Assembly (NCBI GenBank): GCA_035524095.1
Contig: DATKPK010000264.1
Location: 20,386 to 84,385, forward strand
Direction: 5' to 3'
DNA from: DATJUF01 sp035524095
GTDB taxonomy: Bacteria > Desulfobacterota > Binatia > Binatales > Binataceae
Length of the DNA stretch: 64,000 nt
Numbering within the stretch: position 1 is the stretch's first letter; each line of letters opens with the position of its first letter. Below are positions 50,765 to 59,729 of this stretch, piece by piece. Made by a program: the position numbers and the translations under genes. A model generated the notes under the pieces. That model saw nothing but the letters and a program-made list of their open reading frames with translations, searched no databases and was not told where the DNA came from.

Positions 50765-53700
50765 ATGAGAATTGTCCGCATTCTCCTTGGCAGCATTCTG
50801 GTTCTGGTCATCATTGCAGGCACGGTCGTCGGCCTCGTTTTCCACAATGAAGCTGCATTAGTCCAACTTGTCCTCACCCGAATCGACACTAGTACCGGCT
50901 ACAACATCGTCCCGGCTGGCGTTCGTGTCAGATTTCGCAGCCATCTTGAAGTAACGCTCGAACAGCCGCGCGTCTATCAGAGCGGTAGCGAGATTGCCCG
51001 CTTGGACGCGATTAGCGTACTCGTCAGCTACCACCGTATGCTGACGAGCAACGGCTTGCCGCTGCGCGAGATTCGTATCGTTGGACTAAAGGGACACGTC
51101 CCCGCCGGTGCTGCGGTCGCCGCCGGATACGCAATCCCGCGGCCGGGAGTCGCCGGGATGCACACGGTGCTCCGCGTCCTTGACGCGATCGGCGCCTTTT
51201 CGGGACGTATCGTTCTGGACAACGCCAAGATCAATGACCCATCTAATCATACGATAATCGAAGATTTCGATTTGGTTGCGGCACGCGAACATCGGGGGGT
51301 CGCGAATTCACCTTGGTTAGTCAGTTACGACGGAGACTGGCGCTATGCCCCGCTCGGTAGCTTTCGCCTCTCTGGTACCGCTCATCTGGAAACCGCAAAG
51401 CAGGCTATAACCGGCGTTCTCTGGAGCGGCGAGTTAAGGTTCTGGGGCGTGAATTTGAATAATTTTGCCGCGCTGCACGGCGTCGCGGCCACCGGCACGA
51501 TGCAGGGTCAGCTGCAGACGGTGCTCAATCCCGACGGTACGCTGGAGGGCCGTGGGCAGGCCGAGGTGACCGATGGGGTGCTGGATGGTACCGCCCTGGT
51601 TCATCCAATCACGCTGGGTAGCTTTTCGTTGAGCGCGAACTATTTGGTTTCGGAGACTTTATTCCGGTTCGATAAAATCGAGGTGACCGAAGCACAGCGA
51701 TCTGTCGCTGCCGGATGGTGTTCGGTTACGAATCCATACGATCCGGCGCGCCGGGCCGACCTGAGCATTAGCGGCATAAGAATCACTCTGACGAAGCTTG
51801 CGTCTTACCTGGGGGCGATCCGCGCGGTGCCAGCCGTGCTGATTACTGATGTGAAAAGGTTCAATTCGGGTAGTGTATCAATTGCGCAAGCGTTATTCGG
51901 ACCGCCCGTGCCGATCAACGATTGGAGCGTTGCGGCCATTCGCGACAACCTGAAGGTCGGCGCGATTATCAGCGACGTGGGCTTCGACCTTAATGATCCG
52001 CGCCTGCCTGACGTCCCACCGCTTCGCCATCTTGACGCCGCCGTGAGGTATGAGGATGGAATGCTTCAAGTCAGCCAAGGGTCGGCCGCCCTCGGCAAAT
52101 CGTCAGTGACCGGCATCAGCGCGCAAGCGCGGATTACTCATGCCCCCCGTTCGCTGCCGTATAGCGTGCACTTCAAGAGCGTCCTTGATTTGGGAGAGCT
52201 CTATGCCGTCGGCGGGTCAATGCTCAAGCAAATCGATCCGCGAATATCGGACCGAATCGAAAGCTTGCAAGGCAGCGCGGCTTTGAGAGTGCAGGCTTCA
52301 GGCTCGCTTAGCGATCTGAAGTGGTCAGCTCCCCACGAGTACGAGGCGCTCTTGGCGCCCAACCAGATTCAGCTGGGAATCAGGGGACTTCGCCAGCATT
52401 TATCACTCGCTAGCGGGTCATTAATTGTCATGCCGGGGCAGGTGCGGATCGATCAGTTGCTGATTGCGCCTTCCAACCCCAACAGCGGTAACGTTGTTAT
52501 CAACGGAACAGTACTTAGCGGCTCGCCAATGCCGATTGTTCACAACGTGAGCGTGGAATTGCACCGGCTCAGGGCGGAGGACTGGATTCCGCTAGTGGTT
52601 TCCAGCGACGATCTGGCGATTGAAGGTGAACTAGGCGGCAAGCTCATCGCCAACTCCGATCCTTCGGGAAAAGAACCGCCGGTGGTAACCGGTGTCGTAA
52701 CACTGGCGAACGGCAAGGTTGAACCTGGCTTCATGCGCTCGCCGATGGTCGTTACCGCAGGCTCGTTATCCCTCAATGGCAAGGGACTGGTCTTCGATCT
52801 GCCGGCCGCGACGCTGCAGGGTCATGCAATCACTTTCAAACTGACGCTCGCCGACTTCACTCATCCTGCCTTGCGCATCGACGCCACCGCGAGCGACTTC
52901 GACTTTGAAGTCCTACGTTTCATTCGCCTGCCATGGTCGCCCAAGACGCCGGTGCATTTCTTCCCCTTGCCGATCGGAGGTCATATCGAAGCGACGCACG
53001 CCAACTTTGATAAATTGCAGATGACTACTGTCAGCACAGACTTCAGCCGCGCGCATGAACATTGGATCGTGACCAATTTCAACGCGGACACCTTGGGCGG
53101 CCATGTCAAGCTGGATCTTACGGGTCGTTCGGCGAATGAATGGATTAACGCTCATGGCACTGTCGACAACGTTGACACGGCTGCGATCTGCACGCTCCTT
53201 GGCGAATCCAAGCCTGCACTGAGCGGCAGGATGCATTCTGATTTTGATATCTGGGGCAATACGGATACTAATTTCTTTCAGACCCTGGACGGCACTATCA
53301 GCCTGCATCTGACGCATGGATTGGTCCGCCGGCTTGCGCTGCTGAGCCGTGTTCTGAGTCTGATCGATCTTAAGAACTGGCTGACTGCGCATTTGCCTGA
53401 CCCGCGCATCGCGGGTGTTCCCTACGACACTATAACCGCTGAGTTCAAAGGCCATGACGGGATTATGTACACGGATAATTTCCGTCTGGATGGGCCGGTG
53501 CTGGTGATCACGTCGAAGGGTGATTTGAACCTCGGCAAAAACACCATGAATATGGAGCTGAGCCTGATTCCGTTCGACACGTACAATTGGCTGCTTACCA
53601 AAATCCCGATCGTCGGGAGCCATATTGCGGGCGGTACGAACGATCTGCTCGCTGCGTACTTCGACGTTTACGGGCCGATGACGAATCCAAGAGTGATTCC

Positions 53701-53788
53701 AAAGCCGATCACTTCTGTTGCGGCATTCGTGGCGAAGACCTTGAGCATCCCCATCAATATAATTCGGCCTAACACAATAAATCCCTGA
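50765..53788 (+). CDS. Large AsmA/YhdP-like envelope protein
   Basis: 1007 residues, start ATG 50765 behind AGAGGGGA. A single N-terminal membrane helix (ILLGSILVLVIIAGTVVGLVF) is followed by a very long beta-rich region with repeated strand patterns, including SLHLTHGLVRRLALLSRVLS and the C-terminal AsmA-type VITSKGDLNLGKNTMNMELS. Such repeating beta-groove proteins bridge inner and outer membranes and carry lipids. The assignment to the AsmA superfamily is by layout and the C-terminal motif; which member it is remains open. Confidence 0.8.
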   Translation: MRIVRILLGSILVLVIIAGTVVGLVFHNEAALVQLVLTRIDTSTGYNIVPAGVRVRFRSHLEVTLEQPRVYQSGSEIARLDAISVLVSYHRMLTSNGLPLREIRIVGLKGHVPAGAAVAAGYAIPRPGVAGMHTVLRVLDAIGAFSGRIVLDNAKINDPSNHTIIEDFDLVAAREHRGVANSPWLVSYDGDWRYAPLGSFRLSGTAHLETAKQAITGVLWSGELRFWGVNLNNFAALHGVAATGTMQGQLQTVLNPDGTLEGRGQAEVTDGVLDGTALVHPITLGSFSLSANYLVSETLFRFDKIEVTEAQRSVAAGWCSVTNPYDPARRADLSISGIRITLTKLASYLGAIRAVPAVLITDVKRFNSGSVSIAQALFGPPVPINDWSVAAIRDNLKVGAIISDVGFDLNDPRLPDVPPLRHLDAAVRYEDGMLQVSQGSAALGKSSVTGISAQARITHAPRSLPYSVHFKSVLDLGELYAVGGSMLKQIDPRISDRIESLQGSAALRVQASGSLSDLKWSAPHEYEALLAPNQIQLGIRGLRQHLSLASGSLIVMPGQVRIDQLLIAPSNPNSGNVVINGTVLSGSPMPIVHNVSVELHRLRAEDWIPLVVSSDDLAIEGELGGKLIANSDPSGKEPPVVTGVVTLANGKVEPGFMRSPMVVTAGSLSLNGKGLVFDLPAATLQGHAITFKLTLADFTHPALRIDATASDFDFEVLRFIRLPWSPKTPVHFFPLPIGGHIEATHANFDKLQMTTVSTDFSRAHEHWIVTNFNADTLGGHVKLDLTGRSANEWINAHGTVDNVDTAAICTLLGESKPALSGRMHSDFDIWGNTDTNFFQTLDGTISLHLTHGLVRRLALLSRVLSLIDLKNWLTAHLPDPRIAGVPYDTITAEFKGHDGIMYTDNFRLDGPVLVITSKGDLNLGKNTMNMELSLIPFDTYNWLLTKIPIVGSHIAGGTNDLLAAYFDVYGPMTNPRVIPKPITSVAAFVAKTLSIPINIIRPNTINP

Positions 53789-53821
53789 CGGCTTGGAGCG
53801 TATCGATGGCATCGCTAGATT

Positions 53822-54211
53822 GTGCTGATGGCTCTGGCGACGAAAACGCGCATCATCTTCGTGATGGCAGCCAATGAAGAAGAGGCTTCCATGATCGCAC
53901 GAACGTTGGTCGAGGAGCAGTTGGCTGCATGCGTGAACATAATCTCGCCAGTCCGCTCGATCTATCGCTGGCAAGCAAAGATCGAAGAAAGCGGAGAATG
54001 CCTGCTGCTGATCAAAACCTCTACCCGCAATTACGCCAGACTGGAGCGGCGCGTAAAGGATTTGCACAGTTACGATGTCCCCGAGATAATCGCGATGACA
54101 TTGGCGCATGGCTCGTCCGACTACCTGAAGTGGATAGCGGAATCGACTGGCGGGCCTGCTGCGTCAATGAAAAAGCCGCTGGCGCGACGGCGTTCGCCGC
54201 GTAGTGCTTGA
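53822..54211 (+). CDS. cutA: Divalent-cation tolerance protein CutA
   Basis: 129 residues. The fold signature EEQLAACVNIISPVRSIYRW, ECLLLIKTSTRNYARLERRV and HSYDVPEIIAMTLAHGSSDY is typical of the CutA1 trimer. The start is GTG 53822, with an ATG two codons later. It overlaps nothing and lies 33 bp after the AsmA-like gene. The C-terminal tail (KKPLARRRSPRSA) is an unusual basic extension. Metal-tolerance function is known for E. coli CutA1 but the biochemical role is unsettled. Confidence 0.9.
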   Translation: MLMALATKTRIIFVMAANEEEASMIARTLVEEQLAACVNIISPVRSIYRWQAKIEESGECLLLIKTSTRNYARLERRVKDLHSYDVPEIIAMTLAHGSSDYLKWIAESTGGPAASMKKPLARRRSPRSA

Positions 54212-54281
54212 AGGCGAATGCTCGATACCTCGTACAGCACCTATCTCGCAGTTGCCCGCAGGAACAGCTAAATAACACCGG

Positions 54282-55367
54282 ATGTTGCGCAAGACGATCG
54301 CCAAGATGGCGCCTTATGTACCGGGTGAGCAGCCCCGCTCCGGCCAGCGCCTGATTAAGCTGAATACCAACGAGAATCCCTATCCGCCCTCACCTCGGAT
54401 CAGGCGCGCGGTGATTGCGGCGGCGAATGAGGAACTGCGTCTCTATCCGCCGCCGCGTGCCGACGCATTTATCGATGCGGCAGCGCAACTCTACCGCATC
54501 CCGCGCGAAATGATCATCGCCGCCAATGGCTCCGACGAATTGCTTTCGATGGTTTTTCGTGCCGCGCTCAATCCAGGTGATCGGGTTGCCTATCCCCTGC
54601 CGACGTATTCCCTTTACGACACTCTTGCCGCGATTCAGGATGCGCACGTGATCGCGAAGCCGCTGGGTAAGGGCTTCACGATTCCCTTGGATGCTCTGGC
54701 ACGCGAACGCGCCAATCTGACGATCGTCTGCAATCCGAATGCGCCCTGTGGCACGCTCGTGCCCGCCGAAGAATTGTCCCAACTGGCGCTGCGGCTTGGA
54801 CAGCGATTGCTCGTGATCGACGAGGCTTATGTCGATTTCGCCGAAAGCAACGCACTTGGTCTCCTACGCAAGCACGACAACGTAATCGTGTTGCGTTCTC
54901 TATCGAAGTCATTTTCGCTGGCCGGGATGCGCCTCGGGTTAAGCTTTGCGCAAAAGCCTCTCACTGAAGCGCTTCTGAAAGTAAAGGATTCTTACAATCT
55001 GAGCCGTGTTGCGATTGCTGCTGGTGCGCAGGCGCTGGAAGACGAACCCTGGATGCGCCGCAACGTCGAGCGCGTCAAGCGTACTCGTGCACAAACGGAA
55101 AAACGCTTGCGCGCGTTAGGTTTCGAAGTGCCGCCGTCGTCGGCGAATTTTGTCCTGGCACGCATCGAGGGCCGCGACATGGCGCCGATCCATGCTGCGT
55201 TACGCCGGCGTGGGATTCTCGTGCGTCACTTCGCAACTCCTGTGCTGCGCGATGCACTCCGCATTTCGATCGGCAAGCCGGAAGAGATGGAAGCATTGTT
55301 CACCGCGCTCGAACCTCTGGCGCGGCGCATCGTCAAAGCAAATCGCGCAACTCGTCTCGCCAGCTAA
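54282..55367 (+). CDS. hisC: Histidinol-phosphate aminotransferase
   Basis: 361 residues. Seen: LIKLNTNENPYPPSPRIRRA, ANGSDELLSMVFRAALNPGD, VCNPNAPCGTLVPAEELS, DEAYVDFAESNALGLLRKHD, and the PLP Lys in VLRSLSKSFSLAGMRLGLSF. It is the fold-type I enzyme of histidine synthesis, converting imidazole acetol phosphate with glutamate. No other his genes are in the window. It ends 23 bp before pth. Confidence 0.94.
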   Translation: MLRKTIAKMAPYVPGEQPRSGQRLIKLNTNENPYPPSPRIRRAVIAAANEELRLYPPPRADAFIDAAAQLYRIPREMIIAANGSDELLSMVFRAALNPGDRVAYPLPTYSLYDTLAAIQDAHVIAKPLGKGFTIPLDALARERANLTIVCNPNAPCGTLVPAEELSQLALRLGQRLLVIDEAYVDFAESNALGLLRKHDNVIVLRSLSKSFSLAGMRLGLSFAQKPLTEALLKVKDSYNLSRVAIAAGAQALEDEPWMRRNVERVKRTRAQTEKRLRALGFEVPPSSANFVLARIEGRDMAPIHAALRRRGILVRHFATPVLRDALRISIGKPEEMEALFTALEPLARRIVKANRATRLAS

Positions 55368-55390
55368 CCGCGCGAGATATACCGGCCTCC

Positions 55391-56038
55391 ATGAGCCGCA
55401 TAGGCAATTTGTTTGGGAGATTCCGTCCCGCTCCCCGCGTTCCAGATGAGACGGTGCAAAAATCTGACGACACGCGATGGGTCATCGCTGGGCTTGGCAA
55501 TCCGGGCGACCAGTACCGCCGCTCGCGTCACAATGCCGGCTTCATGGTCGCGGCGCGAATCGCAGCGTCCCATGGAATCGATCTGACACGGAAGAAATTC
55601 AACGGTCTCTATGGCGAAGTGCGCGACAGCAGCCTGAATGCAATTATCGTGATGCCGCAGACTTTCTACAATCGCAGCGGCGAATGCGTCGCGGGGATGC
55701 TCGGTTACTTTAAGGTCCCGCTCGAACGATTGATCGTTGTCCACGACGAGATGGATTTGCCGATAGGGCAGTTGCGCCTCAAACAGGGCGGAGGCGACGC
55801 GGGCAATCGCGGGGTCCGTTCCATCGCACAGACGCTCGGTCCGGACTTTATTCGCGTGCGAGTTGGCATCGGCCATCCCGAAGGGCCTGAGGGCGATATC
55901 GACCATGTCATCCGGCCGCTCAGCGCCAGCGAGTTGATGGCCTTCGAGCCGGTACTCGATCGCGCAGCCGAGGCCGTTGTTGCGATTACTCGTGATGGCT
56001 TGGAGCGCGCGCGCAATCAGTTCAATCAGCGTCGCTAA
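55391..56038 (+). CDS. pth: Peptidyl-tRNA hydrolase
   Basis: 215 residues. The core begins WVIAGLGNPGDQYRRSRHNA and contains the catalytic His in RHNAGFM and Asp in HDEMDLPIGQLRLKQGG, with AGNRGVRSIAQTLG downstream. It frees tRNA from stalled peptidyl-tRNA. About 33 residues before the core are Arg/Pro rich and atypical, so the start could be later. It follows hisC by 23 bp; the usual ribosomal L25/ychF neighbours are absent. Confidence 0.94.
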   Translation: MSRIGNLFGRFRPAPRVPDETVQKSDDTRWVIAGLGNPGDQYRRSRHNAGFMVAARIAASHGIDLTRKKFNGLYGEVRDSSLNAIIVMPQTFYNRSGECVAGMLGYFKVPLERLIVVHDEMDLPIGQLRLKQGGGDAGNRGVRSIAQTLGPDFIRVRVGIGHPEGPEGDIDHVIRPLSASELMAFEPVLDRAAEAVVAITRDGLERARNQFNQRR

Positions 56039-56299
56039 ATTTCCGCTCTTGATCATTGGATGGCCGATTGATGCGTGCAGCCAATCAGGCAGATAACCGA
56101 TCGCATTAATGATCGTCAGCTATACGGGCTGTACCCGGCTAATGGCCCATCGCACAGATGGTGCGTTGTTGGATACGCCAAACCGACCAACACCGCCATT
56201 AAGAGGCTGTAGCACCGCCGGAAATGTCTGGGCTTTTATTTTGTTAGAGCAGTGTATGAGAACGGCAAGTTTGGAGATGCAGCGTGATGGTGGCGGAAG

Positions 56300-56752
56300 A
56301 TGACCCTCGGGCGTACTCGATACTGGCACTCATACATTGGCCTGTTTATTGGTCCGAGCGTGCGCTTCTTCGTGCTGACGGGAGCTATGCAGATCTTCGA
56401 TCTTCAGCGACCGCGTGGAAATTATCGCCCGCCGTCACTCATCGAGAAGCTAAGCTCAGTCCACAGGGATCAGGTGTTCACACAACCTCACAGGGATCGG
56501 CTCATCCGGCAGGGGTCGGGCCAAGCTACGTTAGGCGACGGAATACCCAGTACCCAGCACCCTCCAGACGATGAGAAATCTAGACTTCCGACGCTCTTGC
56601 TAAAGTGCTTCTTCTTCCTCGTTGCGCTCGGGCTGGCCATAACGACGCCCCTCGGCATTTGGATGGGCCTGACGCAGACGCGCCGAAAACCCTTGGCGTG
56701 GATTCTGTTCGGCGCAGGCGCCGTTATACCCATCGCTTTGCTGATCGCCTGA
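56300..56752 (+). CDS. PepSY-type membrane protein
   Basis: 150 residues with two hydrophobic segments: WHSYIGLFIGPSVRFFVLTG near residues 9-28 and LLLKCFFFLVALGLAITTPL near 99-118, with a further one at the C-terminus (ILFGAGAVIPIALLIA). The RYWHSYIGLFIGPSV start and VHRDQVF stretch resemble PepSY-associated TM proteins. Function unknown. It converges with the VOC gene, 14 bp away. Confidence 0.72.
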   Translation: MTLGRTRYWHSYIGLFIGPSVRFFVLTGAMQIFDLQRPRGNYRPPSLIEKLSSVHRDQVFTQPHRDRLIRQGSGQATLGDGIPSTQHPPDDEKSRLPTLLLKCFFFLVALGLAITTPLGIWMGLTQTRRKPLAWILFGAGAVIPIALLIA

Positions 56753-56766
56753 TACGAGGATGAGGG

Positions 56767-57693
56767 CTACCCGTTCGATTGATTTACGGCTTTTGGCGGC
56801 GGAGCCCCAAGACCGCGATGGCCCCACATGCTGCCCGACTCATGACGTTGAACCTTCCAAGTTGCGTCATCAACTGTGCGCGCGCCGAAGCCATACTCAA
56901 TTTCGAAGCCTGACGGCGAGCGCATGTAGAACGACACCATGTGGTCATTCGTATGCCGGCCGAGGCTGCCGGAGATGTCGACGCCACGATCCTGCGCGAG
57001 GTAGTAGGCTGCACCGACATCGTCGAGTGAGTTGAGCTGGAGCATGAAATGAAGCAGCCGCTTGTTCCCGGGAAATTGACCGAAAGCAACCGTATGATGA
57101 CGGGGATTGCAGTGCATGAAAGACAGCGTGATGCTGTCCGTCGGCCGTCCGCGCCGCATTTTCAAGTCGATGAAGTCACTGACGCGCATGCCTAGAACAT
57201 CGCGATAGAAGGCGAGACTACGCGCGGAGTCATCGACGCGGATTACAATATGGCCAAGACCCATCGTGCCAGTCACGAATCCTGAAATCGGGCGTGTCGA
57301 ATGAAACGGATTGAGATAGTCGACCAGCGGGCCGAAATAAGCCTCGGACGGAATTCCACTCGGATCGCTGAATTTGATTAGCTCGCCAACGCGGCGCGCC
57401 CGCGCTTCATCCGGCGAGCCGGTCGTGACTTCGACCCCGGCTGCCTTTAATTGGCTGGCCAGTTCGGCCAATTCTTGCTGGCTATTGACCTCCCATCCGA
57501 TAGCCGCCACATCGTCAGCGGCGCCTTGTGTCAGCACGAACCGATGATGATTTTCGTCCATGCGCAGGAATAGCGACCCGTCGGAGTCGCGAGGAAGGAC
57601 CTGGAGGCCAAGCACCTCGGCGGCAAATTTTTCCCACGCCTGGAGATCGTTCACATCCAACACCAGATAGCCCAGTTGTTTAACGCTCGCCAT
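56767..57693 (-). CDS. VOC protein, extradiol-dioxygenase-like (BphC type)
   Basis: 308 residues made of two VOC halves. Fe(II) ligands are visible: His in GLGHIVIRVDD, His in RLLHFMLQLNS, Glu in SGFEIEYGFGAR. MRRGRPTDSITLSFMHCNPR and DDVGAAYYLAQDRG also match 2,3-dihydroxybiphenyl 1,2-dioxygenases, which cleave catecholic rings. Start ATG 57693 with AGGAGG well placed. No other ring-cleavage genes are adjacent, so its role in aromatic degradation is likely but the substrate is not determined. Confidence 0.9.
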   Translation of the reverse strand: MASVKQLGYLVLDVNDLQAWEKFAAEVLGLQVLPRDSDGSLFLRMDENHHRFVLTQGAADDVAAIGWEVNSQQELAELASQLKAAGVEVTTGSPDEARARRVGELIKFSDPSGIPSEAYFGPLVDYLNPFHSTRPISGFVTGTMGLGHIVIRVDDSARSLAFYRDVLGMRVSDFIDLKMRRGRPTDSITLSFMHCNPRHHTVAFGQFPGNKRLLHFMLQLNSLDDVGAAYYLAQDRGVDISGSLGRHTNDHMVSFYMRSPSGFEIEYGFGARTVDDATWKVQRHESGSMWGHRGLGAPPPKAVNQSNG

Positions 57694-57890
57694 TACAGGG
57701 ATTCCTCCTGCGCCACTGCCGAATCAGATTTGGTAACTCACTTGAGCCGAATTGTCGATCACCCGCCCTCTGAATACAAGGCGAACCTTTCGCAATCCCT
57801 GTTGAGGAATCCAGGCCCGACCGATGGCTGTTGGCAACCGTCGCCTGCGATATTGCGTCTCGCCATCGAGACTTATTGCATGAGACTCGG

Positions 57891-58697
57891 ATGGCAGCAG
57901 CGGTTAAATTGAATCGGGTCGCAACATTGCGGCCCGTCTTGAAGTGGGCAGGAGGCAAGCGCTGGCTATTACCCCAGCTGCGCCAGCTATGGGGCGATTC
58001 GCGGGCACGGCGGCTGGTCGAGCCATTTTGCGGCGGATTGTCAGTCGCACTCGGACTGATGCCGTCCCAGGCGTTACTTAATGACATTAACCCGCATGCG
58101 ATGAATTTCTATCGTTGGCTGAAGAAGGGTCTGCGCATCAAGTCCGAAATGCGGAATGAAGCGGATTCATATTATACGGCGCGAGCAAAATTCAACGCTC
58201 TTATAGCTAGCCGGCGCGATCGCACCGCCGAGGCCGCAGGTCTTTTCTACTATTTGAACCGGACTGGCTATAACGGGCTCTGTCGCTTCAATAGTGACGG
58301 CCGCTTCAATGTACCTTTCGGCCGGCACCGGCGAATAAACTACACGAATGATTTTTCCGCCTATCGCTGCCGATTCGCGAACTGGAAGTTTTCAGCGATG
58401 GATTTTGCCCGCATCGAGGCCTATGACAGCGATTTCATCTATGCGGACCCGCCTTACGACGTAGAGTTCATCCAGTACTCCAAAGAAGCGTTCATTTGGG
58501 AAGATCAGATAAGGCTGGCCGAGTGGCTAATGCGGCATCGCGGACCGGTGGTACTTTCCAACCAGGCGACCGACCGCATTGTCCAGCTTTACGAGCGATG
58601 CGGATTCACTTTGACGTATCTTACGGCACCGCGCAGGATCAGTTGCACCGGTGATCGATCACCTGCGAAAGAGGTCCTCGCGACGAAAAACCTATGA
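57891..58697 (+). CDS. Dam-family DNA adenine methyltransferase (solitary)
   Basis: 268 residues from ATG 57891; a TTG at 57831 would extend it by 20. SAM-binding motif LKWAGGKRWLLPQL and LVEPFCGGLSVALG, the catalytic DPPY in DFIYADPPYDVEF, and the alpha-domain FYYLNRTGYNGLCRFNSDGR place it in the D12/Dam-DpnM class that methylates adenine N6. No restriction enzyme gene lies beside it. It overlaps the convergent reductase gene by 6 bp. GATC specificity is likely from the family but cannot be read. Confidence 0.9.
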   Translation: MAAAVKLNRVATLRPVLKWAGGKRWLLPQLRQLWGDSRARRLVEPFCGGLSVALGLMPSQALLNDINPHAMNFYRWLKKGLRIKSEMRNEADSYYTARAKFNALIASRRDRTAEAAGLFYYLNRTGYNGLCRFNSDGRFNVPFGRHRRINYTNDFSAYRCRFANWKFSAMDFARIEAYDSDFIYADPPYDVEFIQYSKEAFIWEDQIRLAEWLMRHRGPVVLSNQATDRIVQLYERCGFTLTYLTAPRRISCTGDRSPAKEVLATKNL

Positions 58698-59609
58698 ACC
58701 GCGGCGCTGGTCGAGCAGACCAATCAGCGCATGAATCGACGTGATGTGCGGCACTGCGATCCCGTGACGATTCGCGGCGCGCAGCACTGCGCCGGTCAGC
58801 GCGTCATATTCGAGCGGCTTACCGCGCTGCGAATCTTGCAGCGTCGACGTCCGCACTGCCCGTAAATACTTTTGCGAACGCTTCATTTCGTCGTCGATAT
58901 TTTGTTCGGTCAGTGCAACGCCCTCGGCATTTGCGACCCGGATAATCTCGCCCATCAATGAACGGATAAGAGCAAGCCCGTTGGAATCGTCCAGGACTTC
59001 GCCGACCGTACTGCGGCCGAGTGCCGTCACTGGATTGAATGAGGCGTTCCATAACAGCTTGAGCCATCGCGCTTGCCAAATCCCAGGTATTAGTTGGCCG
59101 AGAATCCCCGCGCGCTTGAAAACCTCCGCCAATTGCCGCGCCCGTTCACTCTCGCCACCCGAGATCTCGCCGAACTCGATGACGCCGCCAGTGCGATGGA
59201 CGATAACGCCTGGCAGGGTCATCTCGGCGCCGATCCGCGCATTACCGGTCATCACGGCCGCTTCCCCGAAGACATCACGGAGTTGCGCCTCGTTTTCGAC
59301 ACCGTTCTGGACCGTCAGGATGATTCCGCTCGTCGTCAATGATCCAGCGAGCAGGCGTGCGGCGTTCTGCGTGTCATAGGACTTCACGCAGAAGAGGATC
59401 AAATCGTACGGGGCGTATTCGCGCGGATCTGCGGTGGCGGTAACGGAAAGCGTGAAGTCACCCTGATGGCTTTGAACTTTGAGTCCGTCACGCCGGAGCG
59501 CTTCGACGTTCGCGCCGCGCGCGCATAATACGACTTCCTCACCTGCTTGCTCGAGTCGGGCACCGTAGTATGCACCGACGGCGCCCGCTCCCATCACGAG
59601 AATTTTCAT
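58692..59609 (-). CDS. panE: 2-dehydropantoate 2-reductase (PanE/ApbA family)
   Basis: 305 residues, start ATG 59609 with GGAGG. NADP-binding KILVMGAGAVGAYYGARLEQ, FCVKSYDTQNAARLL, QNGVENEAQLRDVFG, KLLWNASFNPVTALGRSTVG and a C-terminal Glu/Asp-rich helix (SLQDSQRGKPLEYDALTGAV) are present. It reduces ketopantoate to pantoate for CoA synthesis, though the family includes other ketoacid reductases. It converges with the methyltransferase gene. No other pan genes are near. Confidence 0.88.
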   Translation of the reverse strand: MKILVMGAGAVGAYYGARLEQAGEEVVLCARGANVEALRRDGLKVQSHQGDFTLSVTATADPREYAPYDLILFCVKSYDTQNAARLLAGSLTTSGIILTVQNGVENEAQLRDVFGEAAVMTGNARIGAEMTLPGVIVHRTGGVIEFGEISGGESERARQLAEVFKRAGILGQLIPGIWQARWLKLLWNASFNPVTALGRSTVGEVLDDSNGLALIRSLMGEIIRVANAEGVALTEQNIDDEMKRSQKYLRAVRTSTLQDSQRGKPLEYDALTGAVLRAANRHGIAVPHITSIHALIGLLDQRRGS

Positions 59610-59676
59610 GCTGCCTTGTCCTCCACCGTTCTTTTCCCTTCAGTGAGCCATGCGTTTTGTCAGCGGTACAAAAGCG

Positions 59677-59706
59677 GACGCCGCCAACCATTCGGCCGGC
59701 GGCGTC
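59677..59706 (-). terminator. Hairpin terminator of the amidohydrolase gene
   Basis: GACGCCGCC (59677-59685) and GGCGGCGTC (59698-59706) form a perfect 9-bp stem with a 12-base loop. Read on the minus strand it lies 23 bp after the amidohydrolase stop and is followed by CGCTTTTGT, a short T tract. It should end that transcript before panE. Confidence 0.7.
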
Positions 59707-59729
59707 GCATGCTCACGCAGACGCTGAGC

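Noticed and set aside
52913..54109. Long minus-strand open frame (398 codons) opposite the AsmA-like and cutA genes
   Set aside because: It runs antisense through two well-supported genes, has no family-like sequence and arises from the codon bias of the real strand.
55364..56056. Minus-strand 230-codon frame opposite pth
   Set aside because: Mirror frame of a well-identified gene with no family features.
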